From Rhizopus sp. PT2906 (lineage: Eukaryota; Mucoromycota; Mucoromycetes; Mucorales; Rhizopodaceae), in contig JAMYHX010000037.1 of NCBI GenBank assembly GCA_025529335.1, forward strand, positions 1 to 64,000: DNA of 64,000 bases. Reading direction: 5' to 3'. The position numbers and the translations under genes are program-made. This document shows, in pieces, positions 11,341 through 24,735 of the stretch (its first letter is position 1; each line of letters begins with the position of its first letter). A model generated the notes under the pieces. The model had not been told where the DNA came from and made no database searches. It saw only the letters and a program-made list of their open reading frames with translations.

Positions 11341-12268
11341 TGGATTGTTTTGAAGAGTAAAATAAAAATATTGAAAAAAAAAAAGGGCCGCTTTTCAGAC
11401 AGAGAAAAAAGAGCGAAGAAAGAGAAAGAGAAAGAGAGAGAGAATAAGATGTCACTCTGCAGTCTGTGCAGATAAAAAAAGAGCACGCATTTTTACACAC
11501 ACACACACATATATATATAAAAATACATATTTTTTGAAGTCAAATACATTGATAGTGAATGTGCTTAAATTGCTATGGATACATCATACCAAGGAACTGA
11601 CTGCGAGTAATTCTCATTCCTACTATCATATCAAATAATAATAATAATGGGTAGTAACTAAGGCTTAGACTCAAATACTTATCTCTTTTTCTTTTCTGAG
11701 TCTATTCCATTCAATTATGCAACTGCAAGTTTTAACCTAAATTGAGCTAGTTGGTAATAAACCAACACACCAGGTGCAGACATATATATATATATATATA
11801 TAAATTATCAATGACTTTGTCATAAAAAGAAGCAGAGCAGTTCTTCTTGTTTATTACCTTTCAAGATCCAACCCTAATCACAATTCAACCTACCAACAGA
11901 TTATATATAAATATATTTTAGCTTACACACACGTAAAATCTGATAAATCTTTGCTGATTAAACTTGAATCATGAAGCCTTTATGCGCATAGTCTATTTTA
12001 TGACTGTCACGTGAATGGTACTTTCTGATATCAAAAAAGACTTTAGACAAAGCGAGAGAGAGAGAGAGAGAGGCCATACTTGATTGTTCGTATAATAGCA
12101 ACTAAACTTCAATTATCGGTAAACAATGGAACATATTCTCTTTTTTTGTTCTTTTTGACAGTGACCAAGGATAAATCAGTTCGTGACTTTTACATCCACT
12201 TCTTGTACTCCTTTATCTTTCCTCCCTTTTTTTTTTCTTGCTTCTTTTTTTTTTTTTCTAAAGCATTC
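11341..12268. promoter_or_regulatory. Divergent promoter region with microsatellites
   Basis: About 0.9 kb between the start codons of the AVT3-like gene (minus) and the DOA10 gene (plus). It contains A/G-rich leader DNA, a (TA)n run at about 11782-11802, a (GA)n run at about 12054-12072, and T-rich tracts just before the DOA10 ATG. No specific factor site can be assigned. Confidence 0.5.
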
Positions 12269-15200
12269 ATGGAAGAGGAAGAAGGTATATTTGCAGAACT
12301 TACTTTTGTTTCAATATTAAAAAAGATAAATCCCCCTATTTCAAAAGAAATTTGTAGAGTATGTCGCTCAGGAGAAACAGAAGACCAACCTTTGTTCTAT
12401 CCTTGTAAATGCTCGGGTAGTATTCGATATGTACACCAAGATTGGTAATGACGCAAAAAAAAATGGATCATTTAAGCTCTTTATATACTCACTACAACAC
12501 ACACACGTCACATATAGTCTGTTGGAATGGTTAAAGCATAGTAGAAAAGAGTAAAGAAAAAAAAAAGAGAGAGAGAGAGATGAGTATTGACATGCTTTGT
12601 TATTAGACGTTGTGAATTGTGTGAGCATCCCTTTACTTTCACACCAGGTATATACATGGTTGATCATCATAGTTTGACAATAGTCTAAAAATAGCTATAC
12701 CATAGTGTATAGACAAGATATGCCTGAAGTCTTGCCAGCTGTTTTATATCTTCGACAACTTCGAAAAAAGGTTGGATTTGTCATTTCTAATGCTTTACGT
12801 GCTACATTAGTTTTTAACGTCTGGTTGACAATCCTACCTTACTTTACCGTTTGGATATGGCGGCTTTACTTTTATATGGGACATTCTCTATCAAGACAAC
12901 TTGCTGACCTGTATCAATTAAGAGTAGGACAAAATGTGACAGATACAAAGCCAAACGAGAGCTTCTTCCAAGAGTACAAGTCCAGACTAAATTTGCAGTA
13001 AATACCATAGATCGACTTGAAACAAAAAATTAACGGAGTGGATGATTAATATGGTATACCTTAGAGCATTTCTATCAGACTGTTTTGAAGGACAAATCAT
13101 TACGTGCGTTGTCATTATCATATTTGTAGCTATATTCTTATTAAGGGAATGGGTTGTGCAAAACTTACCAGCAATCGATGAAGCAGAACAGATGCGAGCA
13201 GCCAATGACTTTATACCAGAGATACAACAGCCTATATTTGAAGAACCACTCGTAAGAGAGCCAGAAGCTGAACAGATTCAACAAGTAGAAGCGCCACCTT
13301 CTCCAGTAGCGCCGTCTGAAGATGGGCTTGATGAGTGGTTGACGCATTTATCATCATCCTCAACTGCAAAGCCAATGCGTGCTGCATCCATGCCTCCTTC
13401 ATTTCCTTCATACCATCATGATATGGAAGAACCACAAGGAAGACAGCCTAGATCTGCAAGTGTGGAGCCCTTTTTAATGCATCAAGAAAATGGCTCTCAG
13501 TCGACTAGAGGACGTCCTCCTTACGCGCCTCTTGTACGAAATGCAGATACACCAATCTTAAATATTCCACTTATACCAGAAGAACAAGAGAACGACGAAG
13601 ATAGAGTGAATCATCTTCAGGAACACCAGTTGATAGAAAGACTTGTGCCTGAAGTGAATGAGCAGTCCGACGAGTCTGAGCCTGAAGATGGAGATGATGA
13701 AGATGATAATGATGAAGTTGGTGGTGAAGCAGGCGTCGATGGTGATGAGGGCATAGAAGAGGATGATGATGATGACGGCATGGGTAATTTTGGTGAAGAT
13801 ATTGAAGGTGTACTGGAAGCAATTGGTATGCGAGGCAGCTTTTGGATACTAGCTCAGAATGCTACCTTGATGGCCTTACTGATAGCTCTCATTCTCTTTA
13901 CTGGTGTGTGTCTTCCCTACATGATGGGAGCGATATTCATACTTGCGATGGAACGAGAATTTATCGAATTTCCTTTGGAGATTATTAGCTTGATACACAA
14001 ACATATAGGAAAGCTCACTGATCCACTATTTGATCCTCTCTTGACTATTTATTTTGATCACATTTGGCCAACTGTAGTGCTCTTTTATAACTCTCATTTG
14101 AACCCATTAATCCAAACCATGACAAGCTCTCGTCTCTTTCAACAAATCAGCCACAGTATATCATCCGATCATTTATCAGTCATCCCTTCAACAGGACTAG
14201 TAACAGATCGCTCTGCTTATATGATCGATATCACCGCCTTTTACAACCAAAGCAAGCCTTTTCTAAAGTCCTTGTATAACCGATACCAGCTCTTTGCTCT
14301 AGGCGAATCATCCATTGATCGGTTTTCATGCATTTTTATGGGGTACATTCTATTCGCCTTATTTTTATGCATATGCTTCACTAGATCAAAAGTTGTGTAC
14401 AATGTCTTTGGAAACACTGCTCAAGAAGCCTTACGCCAATACGTCATCATTCTCAAACTCACCATGTTTATTACTATAGAACTTCTCATATTTCCTCTCG
14501 TCTGTGGTGCCTTACTCGATGCTACTACACTTCCGTTATTTGAAGGCGCTACCTTAAAAAGTCGCATGGAGCTTTCAAAATCAAATCCAGTGTCTTCAAT
14601 ATTCATCCATTGGTTTATTGGTACAGGCTTTATGTTTTTATTTGCAGTGTTTGTCACTCTCTGCCGTAGCATCGTACGCCCTGGTGTGATGTGGTTTATC
14701 AGGGACCCCACGGATCCTCAATTCCATCCTCTTCGGGAAATTGTCGAACGACCTGTGCTCTTTCAGTATAAGAAGATTGGCGCAAGCGGCTTGGTCTATA
14801 TCTTTGTCATCTTTGTCTGTATTGGTGGAGTAATCCATGCATTGAATCTGATGGGAGACACAATCTTGCCGTTAAGATGGAGACTATCGTAAGTTAAAAC
14901 TAAAAAGAGAAAGGGGGAAATGACTTTGCTGAATATATGTTTAACTAAGAGATGCCAGAAATCCTCTATCCATTGTTCCAATCGACTTGCTAACAACTCA
15001 ATTGGCCTTGCCAGCCATCATAAATTATTTACAGCCAAAGAGAATCATCAAGAAATGGTTTGTTCGACTCATCACATTCACTTGCCACCAACTTCGCTTG
15101 ACATCCTTTGTGTTTGGACGTAGAGATCCAAGAGAAGAAGGAGAACTGGTGTACCATACATGGACTGCGTGGATAAAGAGAACTAAACCTCGATACTATC

Positions 15201-16432
15201 CTCTTCCGGGACAGACAACGAGTGTGATCGGACCTGAAGTGTCTTTTATCTGGAATGGTCAGCTATTACGTGTGCCAAAGCACGACCGTGTGCCTGTGAT
15301 TCCCAATCGTCGGATGCTTGTTCCTGTTGATCCATTTGTATATGAACCCTTGGACGAAAATGAACGGCGATTAGGTCATCCCGCCTCTACTGCTGATGGC
15401 GGGGACGAAGCAAACACGACCATTGTCTATAGTCCTCCCCACTTTTACAGACGCGTTATAGCTATGGTAATCATTGTCTGGCTTGTTTCAACCTTTGCTC
15501 TATGTGCATCTGTTGTAGTGCCTCTTTTGCTCGGAAGAGCGATTTTTAAACACAAGCTGGGAGTAAAACAAAATGTTCATGACATCTACTCGTACTCTCT
15601 AGGCGCTTCTATCCTGTTACTCGTCTCATCCATGCTAACCTCAACTGTAAAGATAATCATTGACGTTAGTAGACAAAGGACTGCTCGTTCCAAGCTCAAG
15701 AAATTGACAAGATACGCTCATCAATGTCTATACAAGGTAAATAATCGAAGAAAAAAAGAAACATGCCTTATATATCTTTGTTTAGGCACTTCGATGGGTC
15801 TTCTTTTTAGTCTCATTTGGACTAATCGTGCCTTTTGCTCTGGGCGCTCTCATGGAGTTTTATTTTATTATTCCCACAAGTAATACAAAAAAGCTCCCTC
15901 TTGAAGTCAGCATTATACCACTCTGGGCAAACGGTATTGTATGTATGGTAGTTGTGCATGGATTAGCCCAAGTTTTACCAGATAACCAACTAAGAGCTAC
16001 GATCAACAATGTAAAGATATGCTTTATAAAATAACATGAAAACTAACAGAACCCATACCTAGGTCTTCCAAGGTGGAATTGGTAGAATGAATATTCGACA
16101 GTGCCTTAGAGATATTGTAGGACCCGTTCTATTTGTGAGTACCCTAGGAATTTGTCTTCCACCTCTGATGGCATATATCGATCTCAAATTCTTAGGTGAG
16201 TGATGTGATGGTAAAAAAGAGAGAAAGACAATGCTGATGAATTTATCAAATAGACAATATGGATAATGACCTAAAGCTAAGATTACTGCGAGTGACTTAT
16301 CCAACCGCCTTGATCGGTGGAATGATTTTGTATCTTATTAAACTGGGCACTAGAATAGGAAGAGGTTGGTCTGAAACAATTAGAGATGAGACCTATCTTG
16401 TTGGAAGAGTACTACATAACCTTGATAATTAA
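12269..16432 (+). CDS. SSM4: DOA10/MARCH6-like ER membrane RING-CH ubiquitin ligase
   Basis: Nine exons (12269-12444, 12518-12550, 12607-12647, 12706-12997, 13065-14888, 14950-15736, 15786-16010, 16063-16195 and 16254-16432) encode 1229 aa. The N-terminal RING-CH finger is complete: CRVC...CKCSGS...HQDCLLEW...CELC, with the Cys after HQD supplied by splicing. About a dozen membrane helices follow, starting with FEGQIITCVVIIIFVAIF. A long Asp/Glu-rich cytosolic loop lies near residues 385-425. The conserved C-terminal half includes RRDPREEGELVYHTW and a late helix cluster. Doa10 sits in the ER and inner nuclear membrane and ubiquitinates misfolded proteins with Ubc6/Ubc7. The length matches the family (yeast about 1320 aa). 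Confidence 0.93.
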
Positions 16433-16573
16433 AACAAGCATCATCACCATCTGTATATCCCCCCCCCTTATCCTATAGGTTTTTTGTTTTCGTACATTTT
16501 ATTATATTATTCTTTTCATTCTTTTGGGGCTTTATTTATATAGAATAAAGCAAAGTTCGAAAGTATCTTATCA

Positions 16574-18978
16574 CTATTCCATAGCCAATTGTTGTCTGAT
16601 GCCTTTAATTTCTTCAATGGATAGTTGACCGGGAGCAGCAGCTGAAGGCAAAGCAGGATGCGTAGCTGGTGTCAAGAACTGATTGGCGACTCTCGAGTAT
16701 TTTCCTTTAGGACCCATGTTGATCAAAATGATTTCTTTATTGCCTTCAGGATCCACAGAGTGACGGAACTGTTCAAGCTCGATATTGTCCATATGATCTT
16801 GTGCCAAACCTACGAGTTTGATGACCCCAGAGTGATTGTGTTCTTCAAAGAGTCCTTCTGCTCTCTTGTAGACATGCATCATCTCAGGCGATGACCAGCG
16901 GATAGTATGTTGAGGATCATGGAATGAGGCAATGATTTTTGATACGGGAGAAAAGCGACTGTTGAGCGAAATGAGTTCGTTCAATGCGTCTTTGGGCAAC
17001 ATGGTAAACTCGACATCTACATAATCACATCCCCACCTGTGACCCCAGATGACAAGTTCCATGTACTCTTGACTGAGCTTGGGATCGAATGCTCCTGCTT
17101 GAGGTTCCGTTCTGACCGTAAAGATAACCGGAAGCTTGGTCATGCGTCGAAGATGAGCAAGCTGGATGCCTGTGATATTCACCCAGTTCTTTGGGTCTGC
17201 CCTGAATCGTTCATGTGTCAGAATGAGATCAACCCTGAATTCGATAGCGTCTGCGCCTTCCAGCCATTGATCCATTACATCGGATAAGAGAGTTGAATAG
17301 TCTGGTATAGTTGGTGTGATGAATGTCGTTAGCTTGTCCTTTCGACAGACATGACGAGCGTTCGTTTTTCCCTGGGTGACCATATGGATGAATGCAATCA
17401 AGTCGTTGCAGGATTCTTCTTTGCCCAAATCGCCAAGTAAGACGTACTCATAAGCCATTGTATTGTTGCAGGCCGTTCCTGGTGTACGAGTGATGAAGAC
17501 AGAGGTACTTTTATTTTCGGTATTAGCTTCAGGCTTGCAATCATACACTTGATCATTTCTTTTCACAATGTTACATTGATATCGATTTTCGAGCAAGCTG
17601 AATAGTAACTGTGAAGGTGCTACACCTGAATGAAAGGTTAGCGTAAAGCTGGATGAAAGAGTGGGTTGATTTGATTCCTCGTCTGTTTTTATGTCAGACT
17701 GTACTGAATTTGGAAGGACATGACCCCTGAGGATCGTGATAATAGGCTCGTCGGAAACATCACTTGCTTTGGGTTCCAAGGGTTGGCCAATAGCTGACAA
17801 AAGTACGATGCGTTTCTGAGAACCTTTATTCTTCTTATCGACCTTCATTGCCGTCATAATCCTATCAATAGTGAGCATTGACTTGGCCTTTTCATTCAAT
17901 AGAGTAGGTAGACCGTAAAGGTCTAAGCACACTTTTATCCTGTCGACGACGCTTGGAGCACAGTGACCGAGACAACAAGAGAGCTCTGCTTCCATCACAA
18001 GACCAACTGAGACACATTCACCATGCAGCCAGGAAGGAGCAAGTACAGCCTCTATAGCGTGGCCAATGGTGTGACCAAAGTTCAAGAGTCCACGAAGACC
18101 AGTCTCTCGCTCGTCTTTGGTGACTACATCCGCCTTGAACCGAGCAGAAGCAGAGATAACACTGGCAACGTACATTTTATCTTTATAGAGGTTAATATGA
18201 CCACATAGATAAAAGGGCAACATATAATAAAGCAAACCTTCACTATTTTGATTTGTTCCTAAAATGACTGATTCTATTATTTGTTTTCCCTTTTCCAATT
18301 TAACGAACTCGGCTTCACTTGATATAGCCGCCGTCTGCAGAAAATAATTTAAACATAAATATAATCACAAAGAGATTATTAAAAGCATACCTTGATAACC
18401 TCGGCCATACCATTTGCCAATTCTCTCGGGGGTAGTGATTTTAACATCTCCAGATCCATAAAGATGAACTTGGGCTGCCAAAAGGAACCAATCAAGTTTT
18501 TTCCGTGAGGAGTATCAATTGCTGTTTTGCCTCCTATACTTGAATCCACCATCGCCAAGAGCGTAGTTGGTATCTGAACAAATGGAATACCGCGCATAAA
18601 AGTAGCAGCGATAAACCCGACTAGATCTCCAACCACACCTCCACCTAATGCCATCAAACATGTGTCTCTCGTGCAGGATTGGTTCAACATAAAGTCTTCA
18701 ATGGATGCCTTGCCCTGTCGAGACTTGGTCATTTCGCCTGGTGGTAAGACTCGAGTAAGTAGCCTTTGATTCTGATTCATGTGAGCACGAAAGGCTGACA
18801 TGAGCTGAGGCAAATAGAGTGGGGCCAGGTTAGTGTCTGTAATAATACAATAGGTAGACACGGGAACATGGGTAGTTAAAGTAGAGGCAATGTAGTCAAT
18901 TAGATTGTATCCGATATGGATTGCCTTTGGATTGTCTAGTACAGGAATAGTCTCTATATTATTTCCTCCGTAAACCAT
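16574..18978 (-). CDS. Shortened AROM-type protein: 3-dehydroquinate synthase fused to type I 3-dehydroquinase
   Basis: Three exons (18978-18391, 18334-18238 and 18180-16574) give 763 aa. Normal fungal AROM is about 1580 aa with order DHQS-EPSPS-SK-DHQD-SDH. Residues 1 to about 385 are DHQ synthase with GGGVVGD, the SSIGGKTAID loop, MAEVIK, NFGHTIGHA and HGECVSVG (metal ligands present). About 120 residues of unrecognised linker replace EPSP synthase and shikimate kinase. The last 255 or so residues are type I dehydroquinase with EFRVD, TVRT, ASFHD (catalytic His), VIKLVG (Schiff-base Lys) and SAAAPGQLS. The protein then stops, with no shikimate dehydrogenase. It could make dehydroshikimate from DAHP. 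The 57-nt second intron was removed because it adds a hydrophobic insert absent from the family. Confidence 0.85.
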
Positions 18979-19352
18979 CTTGTAAGGAAAAACGTAGAAT
19001 GCGAAGAAAGAAAGAAAGAAATTCAAATTTGAGTTTCGGCTTCATTTAAGTACGTATCCTCTCTGTTTCTCTCTTGTTTAATTAAAATACGCTCTTTTTA
19101 GGAGATAAAAGTATGATGAATATAAATAAAGTCTATATATCAGCTGAATGAAGAAGATAGTATAGATACACTTCTTGACGACACTCTAAAGTGTATACAT
19201 CTTGTATAAAAAGAATGCCTGTAACTTCACATGATGGTATATTCATATGCACAGAATTATTATTATTTTTAAATCTAAGCAAATGCTTATGTCATTTGTC
19301 TGTCAACAAACAATAAAAAAAAAACAAAAAGAAGAATAAAGGATCTTATGCT

Positions 19353-19814
19353 TTAGTAATACTGAAGACAGGTAAATATAGAATAAAATATGGACGATAC
19401 AAGTAATGCGACAGCCATCACAAAATTCACTTTACCCCACCAAGCTTCATATTCGTTTCTACTACCTGCACAGCAGCAGGCACCAAGTATCCACAAGGGC
19501 GGGCAAAACCAGCCAAAAAGAAAGAAGACAGCTGCTATCGGAAACTGTCTTCGTTCCATCAACATTCTTCTTCTTTGTGTTTGCACTGGCATAGGTATCT
19601 CTATTGTTTGATATCTCACGTGATGTTGAACTGCAGGAGGTGGTGAAGGTAACTGTGGGTAAATGGGCCGTGAGATTGGAGGTTGAGGTTGAGACTGCGC
19701 AGTTGAAGAAGAAGCAGAGTAGTTTGGGTTAAATGGTGGGTTAATTACTTCCTCATAGGATGGTGGAGGTAAGTCGTCTACATCGCCTACATTACTGTGC
19801 TGTTTTTTATCCAT
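19353..19814 (-). CDS. PY-motif membrane protein, unknown function
   Basis: A single 153-codon exon. The N-terminal half is Pro/Ser/Gln-rich and carries LPPPSYEEV (residues about 15-23), a textbook PPxY motif that binds WW domains of Rsp5/Nedd4 ligases. A basic patch (QRRRMLMERR) precedes two membrane helices (about residues 93-116 and 130-150). A Cys-rich turn CCCAGSRNEYE lies between them and could be palmitoylated. It may be an Rsp5 adaptor or substrate on an internal membrane. The role is inferred from the motif only. Confidence 0.65.
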   Translation of the reverse strand: MDKKQHSNVGDVDDLPPPSYEEVINPPFNPNYSASSSTAQSQPQPPISRPIYPQLPSPPPAVQHHVRYQTIEIPMPVQTQRRRMLMERRQFPIAAVFFLFGWFCPPLWILGACCCAGSRNEYEAWWGKVNFVMAVALLVSSIFYSIFTCLQYY

Positions 19815-21709
19815 TGAGACAATAACAAAAAAAAAAAAAGAAAAATTACTTGGCGCGGGGATTTATCTACGGATTTGCTTTAATCTCTTTATCTGCTAAA
19901 AGAAAGGTGTAACAGAGTCATGACAACATTCATATTTAGCATATTTCAATGCTTTGGTGAAGACACTTTGGCTTAAAAGTACATTATTCCTTGTAGCTCT
20001 CTTTTGATACAATTGCAAAAGTAGATATCCTCTATTATAAATACATTCGGACCATTAAACATGGCTTACTTTACTAAACATCTCAAGATACGGTTAATCT
20101 TAGAATCCATGTTAATTCTGACCTCACTTCTAAACCAAATAGACACTGTTGGATCCTTTCTCAACTTTCGAACTCTCGAAGGTAGGCGCCCTATCAACTA
20201 CTTTAGGAGCAACCCATTGTATTCTAGTATCCCTTTGCCCAAAAGACGCATAGTTACTCATTCTCTTTGTGCTTGTTAGATATTGCCGCCTGCGGTTACC
20301 TTCATTCTATCTAAATCATCTTTTGATATATGTTGATATTTCCGGTGGCTGAAATATTCGAATAGTTCTCAGCAGTTTAAAGAATTTGGGACTTTATCCT
20401 AGATCGAGACAGACTACTGTGATCAAGTATGTTTATTCAATAAGCTCTTCTTTTATATAAATTTTGATTCTTCCTTTTTGCGTATCCCTGATTTGCCTTG
20501 GCATCTTATTCGTAATCCTGCGTGGCTGGTGAATTTTATGCTTGGCATAAAGTCCGATTTCATTGGTCAAGTGTTTCAATGCAAGCAATTTTATTGACGC
20601 CACTCTGTTTTAACGAAGCGGCATTCGAAACCCCCCGACTGCAGCGATAAACAAACTGGAAGATGACAGCATCAATCTTTCGCCCCTCTTGCCATGTGTT
20701 ACTCGAAGCAGCAATAGTAACCACTTCCTCTTCTCTGGTAGAAATGCTCATCTCCCAGCACTTCAAACATTGAAGCATTCAGGTTAATTCATCTCTTACC
20801 TACAGCGCATAGGATTTGTTGATAAATTTAAGCAAATAAAATATGGAGCGAGCAGTAAATAATGAGTTTCATGTTTTTGTACATGCAACCGTTCCCCTTC
20901 ATTACTCCCCCCGCACCCCTTTTCTGCTGCCCATTGTATTGTAACGTCCCTTATTTAATAAAACTATAAAAGAGAGATTATTTAATTAAAACGTGTGTAT
21001 AAAAGTGCAAAAGAAATGAACAAGCAAAGATCGACAAAGAGTACAAAAAGGACTGTTGCACTAAACAGTCTAAAAAGGCAAGTGCTGATCTTTTCCCCCT
21101 TGCACAACACTATTCAAAAGTTCTCTTGCGTCAGGGATGTTTATTCATAACCAAAAAAGGCTACCTTTTAAAATGTAAAACCTTTAAATCATACACAGAG
21201 TCACTGAATGATTCATTAAAGAAAATGGAGAAAAGTCCTTTATACTCTATTTGTGACCTTGGACCAACCATGGCTATGTTTGATCTACTGTCACTTTATC
21301 TTTAATAAGGTTACCTGCACTCTCAATCTCTTATTAGAGTCAATTTATACTTTTGATAGACAAGCACTTGTTTATTTTTATATCAGTAAGGCCTTTTTTT
21401 TTCTTTCTTTGCCAAGACCAGAAAGGACACTTGCATAAAACTTCGTTATAGAAGCTTTAGAAAACGAGTGAACTGATTTCAAAATTATGAGCCAATCAAA
21501 TTGCTCTAGGCTGAGTAAGAACCATCAATATTGTTCTGTCCTAAGTCTCTCTTCGTCACATACAAATATTGACTGACCGCACCAAAGTTTATGTAAAGTT
21601 AAAGGGATCAAACATTGTATAAATCCCCCCTCTTTTATTTCTCTTTTTCTCTCTCTCTCTCTCTCTCTCTTTCTTTTTTCTTTTTTCTTTTTTCCTTTTC
21701 TTTATCAAT
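19815..21709. other. Intergenic region, about 1.9 kb
   Basis: Between the PY-motif gene and the NCLX-like gene. A 72-codon plus-strand frame at 20061-20279 and a 72-codon minus-strand frame at 20560-20778 have fairly ordinary composition, but no family is recognised. CT-rich microsatellite DNA at about 21649-21672 precedes the next gene and is probably its leader or promoter. Confidence 0.45.
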
Positions 21710-24497
21710 ATGAAATCAACAAAATATGCGTTACTTTTATTGTTGATATTTCCAATAATTGTGTCATGTTCATTATTAATTCCAGTTTCTTCACAACTTC
21801 ACAAGACTGTAAGTCTTTATTTCTACTTAATCACTGTTATTTATGCAAAAGAAAGTGTTCTAATATAGATAGACATGAAGATCAATGTTCATTTGTTACA
21901 ACTTATTGTCACGGATTCAGTGGCTATTTTTTAAAATTCTACTATTGCTCAACCATTTGGAAGCCATTGTGTATGATGATCATGGTAATTGTATATCTTT
22001 GCTCAAAAGAGTTTACTTATATTCTATTAGTTATCAGGACTGTTATTTTTATTTGGTGCAGTCAGTGTCGTTGCAGCTGATTTCTTTTGTAAGGGACATC
22101 ATCATATACTATGTTTATCACTCATATATATATCTTTTTATCATAGGTCCTAATCTTCAGACAATATCATCCAAGTTACGGTTATCAGAAAGCATGGTAC
22201 ATAGGACTTTGTTTATTATTGACGTATAAATTAAAATATTTATTGATAGGCTGGTGTAACCGTACTTGCATTTGGCAATGGCAGCCCTGATTTGTTTAGC
22301 ACATTCACGTAAGAATTATCATTGATCATAGCTCATATTGATATCTTCTTTTCAGTGCTATGAATAGCGGATCCGGTTCATTGGCAATAGGTGAATTGAT
22401 AGGAGCAGCCTTTTTCATTGTCTCTGTTGTATCTGGCTGCATGGGTATCATTCGCCCGTTCAGGTCGAAACGGATTACATTCATGCGAGATGCCTCATTT
22501 CTTACAGGAGCAATTATGATTCTAACTTGGATTGTCTATCACAGACGCATCTGCTGGTATCATGGTGTCCTGTTGATTGCTTATTACCTTGCATATGTAA
22601 TCGTTGTCGTAATGGGCGCTTATAGGTTCCCAGGAACAGAAACACCAGTATTGCCTGAGCCAAAGTCAATGAATACAACTCAGGAACTATTATCAGAGAC
22701 ATCAAGGCTGTTGAGCTCATCTCAAGAAGGTAAAATCATGGCCAACGTCAACAAGGCTGAATGTTACTGATCATCCTATAGAACGACGCCAGAAACCTCC
22801 TAGACTCGATATACCCACCCACGGATTTTCATCTCAAGAACATCTTGGACACATCATCAAACCAGTCTCACCAAATTCATCTTATCCCTCTCGCAAATCA
22901 TCATTTCATTCCAATTTCCCACGCACGACAAGCACCAACGGCTCTATCTCGTCTCGACTCTATAGGCACGCCATGTCACCACGCATTGGCATGCGAACAT
23001 CTTTATTTAGTGCCATTGAGTTTCAAGAGCAAGTGACTAGTATTCGACGAGCCAACAGTACTCAGCTAATGAGCACATCACGGACAAGTCATCCGTCATC
23101 GTCCGGCTTGATTCACAGATCATCACAAAAATCCGTCCCATGCATTTCCTCGCGAAGCCATTTGAATGTAGATCATTTCTGGACTGCAAGAACCCCTGAA
23201 AGTTCTCAAGAAGATTACTTTACTTTCATTTCTGCTAATTCTTTGACTCAAGACGACATTATTCCAGAAATAAGACTTGCTCCACCAGCTTCTCCCACCG
23301 ATCAGGAGGTCATAGAGGAACCTGATAAACAACCTGCTCTATTATTCACCCCTGAACCAACAAAGCCGTCGTGGATCACGGACGTCGTCTGTGTCCTATT
23401 TCCGACATTACAAGACTGGAGTACAAAGACGACCTTTGGAAAGCTGAATGCTCTCGTAGCTGTACCCATCGTCTTTATCCTAACACTCACTTTACCTGTA
23501 ACAGAGGCAGATGATATCAAGGTGGATGATATTGAAGTTATAGAGGAAGCGATTCCTCAAGTGGTGGTGAATAAGAGTTATCTGACTGTACCCACTTCAG
23601 AAAGTTACCCTGATATAGAAGAGGAAGAAGAACCTATTAATGAGGCACAACTTAGCTGGTGTCGATGGTTATTAGCTACACAGGCAATATGCTCAACTAC
23701 CTTTATTGCCTGTGTCATGTCCTGTAAGTCTCTCTCTCTTTTTTTTTTGTCATATTTCCTCTGTGATTGATCTGATCTATCTAGTAAACGGATTTATTCC
23801 CTCTTTCTTTATATTCATCGGCTTCCTTGCTGGTTGTATCTTATCCGGACTTGTTCTCTACTACACAAAAGAACATGAACCCCCTCGATGGTATTGGATG
23901 CTTTCATTTGCAGGCTTTATCATTGCTTTGAATTGGATATTTTTACTGGCTAATGAAATGGTGGGACTCTTACAAGCACTTGGTGTTATATTCGATATTA
24001 GCGAAGCAATCATGGGCCTGACTATATTTGCACTGGTAAGGATCATAAAAAGATGTTTTTATAGACTGTAACTCATATGCTCATTCACCATAGGGTAATA
24101 GCGTGGGCGACCTGGTAGCTAATACGGCTATTGCCAAAATGGGGTTTCCTACTATGGCTATTTCCGCTTGTTATGCAGGCCCATTATTAAGTAAGTTAAA
24201 AGTAATATTGCATAGACCATAAAGAGAGCTAATCTTGTATGTTTAATAGATATGGTCCTTGGCGTAGGCATATCATCAACCTACCAAACATGGATTACAA
24301 GTAAACCATATGAATTAGATATTGCACCTACAATCATGATTTCTTCTTGTGGTCTTATTACAGTGTTATTAAGCACGCTTGTTGTTGTCAATATTAATGG
24401 ATATCACATTAACGAAGGACTAGGCTGGTGGATGATTATTGTGTATTCTACTTGTTGTATCGTTAATGTCTTGTTGGAATTTCGCTTTTTAAGATAA
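21710..24497 (+). CDS. Cation/calcium exchanger, NCLX / YDL206W type (CaCA superfamily)
   Basis: Ten exons: 21710-21808, 21856-21984, 22031-22088, 22147-22196, 22250-22308, 22356-22729, 22782-23723, 23785-24035, 24094-24190 and 24250-24497, giving 768 aa. A signal-like N-terminus precedes a Cys-rich luminal segment (QCSFV...YYCS). The two alpha repeats that form the ion path are clear: AGVTVLAFGNGSPDLFSTF and GNSVGDLVANTAIAKMGFP...SACYAGPLLN. A large Ser-rich loop with an acidic end (about residues 280-560) separates the two halves. Human NCLX exchanges Na+/Li+ for Ca2+ in mitochondria; fungal relatives include yeast YDL206W and may act in other organelles. Transported ions are inferred from the family. 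Confidence 0.88.
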
Positions 24498-24735
24498 TAA
24501 AACACTCCAAGGATATCTATTATATACTACACACGTTCAATTTTGTTGTTGTGATACATAGATATGCACCTCTTTGCTTGGGCAGCTTGATCACATAAGC
24601 TTTTTTTTTTTTTTTACATCGCAAATCGTTGAAATCGGAAACCCAGTGTACGACATTGATTCTGAATAGTATATTTTCCCTTTTTCTCTCCTTTTTTTTT
24701 TTTTTTTTTTTCTTTTCTTTGCCAATTTGACATTA
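24498..24735. promoter_or_regulatory. Short intergenic region before SET1
   Basis: 238 bp with two long T tracts (around 24601 and 24690) between the stop of the NCLX-like gene and the ATG of SET1, both on the plus strand. It should hold the 3' end of one and the promoter of the other. Confidence 0.5.

Noticed and set aside
13571..13822. His-rich minus-strand frame opposite the DOA10 acidic loop
   Set aside because: It is the reverse reading of the Asp/Glu-rich plus-strand segment (gat/gaa codons), so it is a shadow frame.
16433..16573. Missing shikimate dehydrogenase domain of AROM as an annotation gap
   Set aside because: The 141 bp between the AROM stop and the DOA10 stop has no coding frame, and the DOA10 gene occupies the next bases, so the domain is truly absent here.
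18181..18237. A hydrophobic 19-residue insert in the dehydroquinate synthase domain
   Set aside because: The segment has gt...ag borders, a length divisible by three and a branch-site word, and the family has no insert here. It is an in-frame intron.
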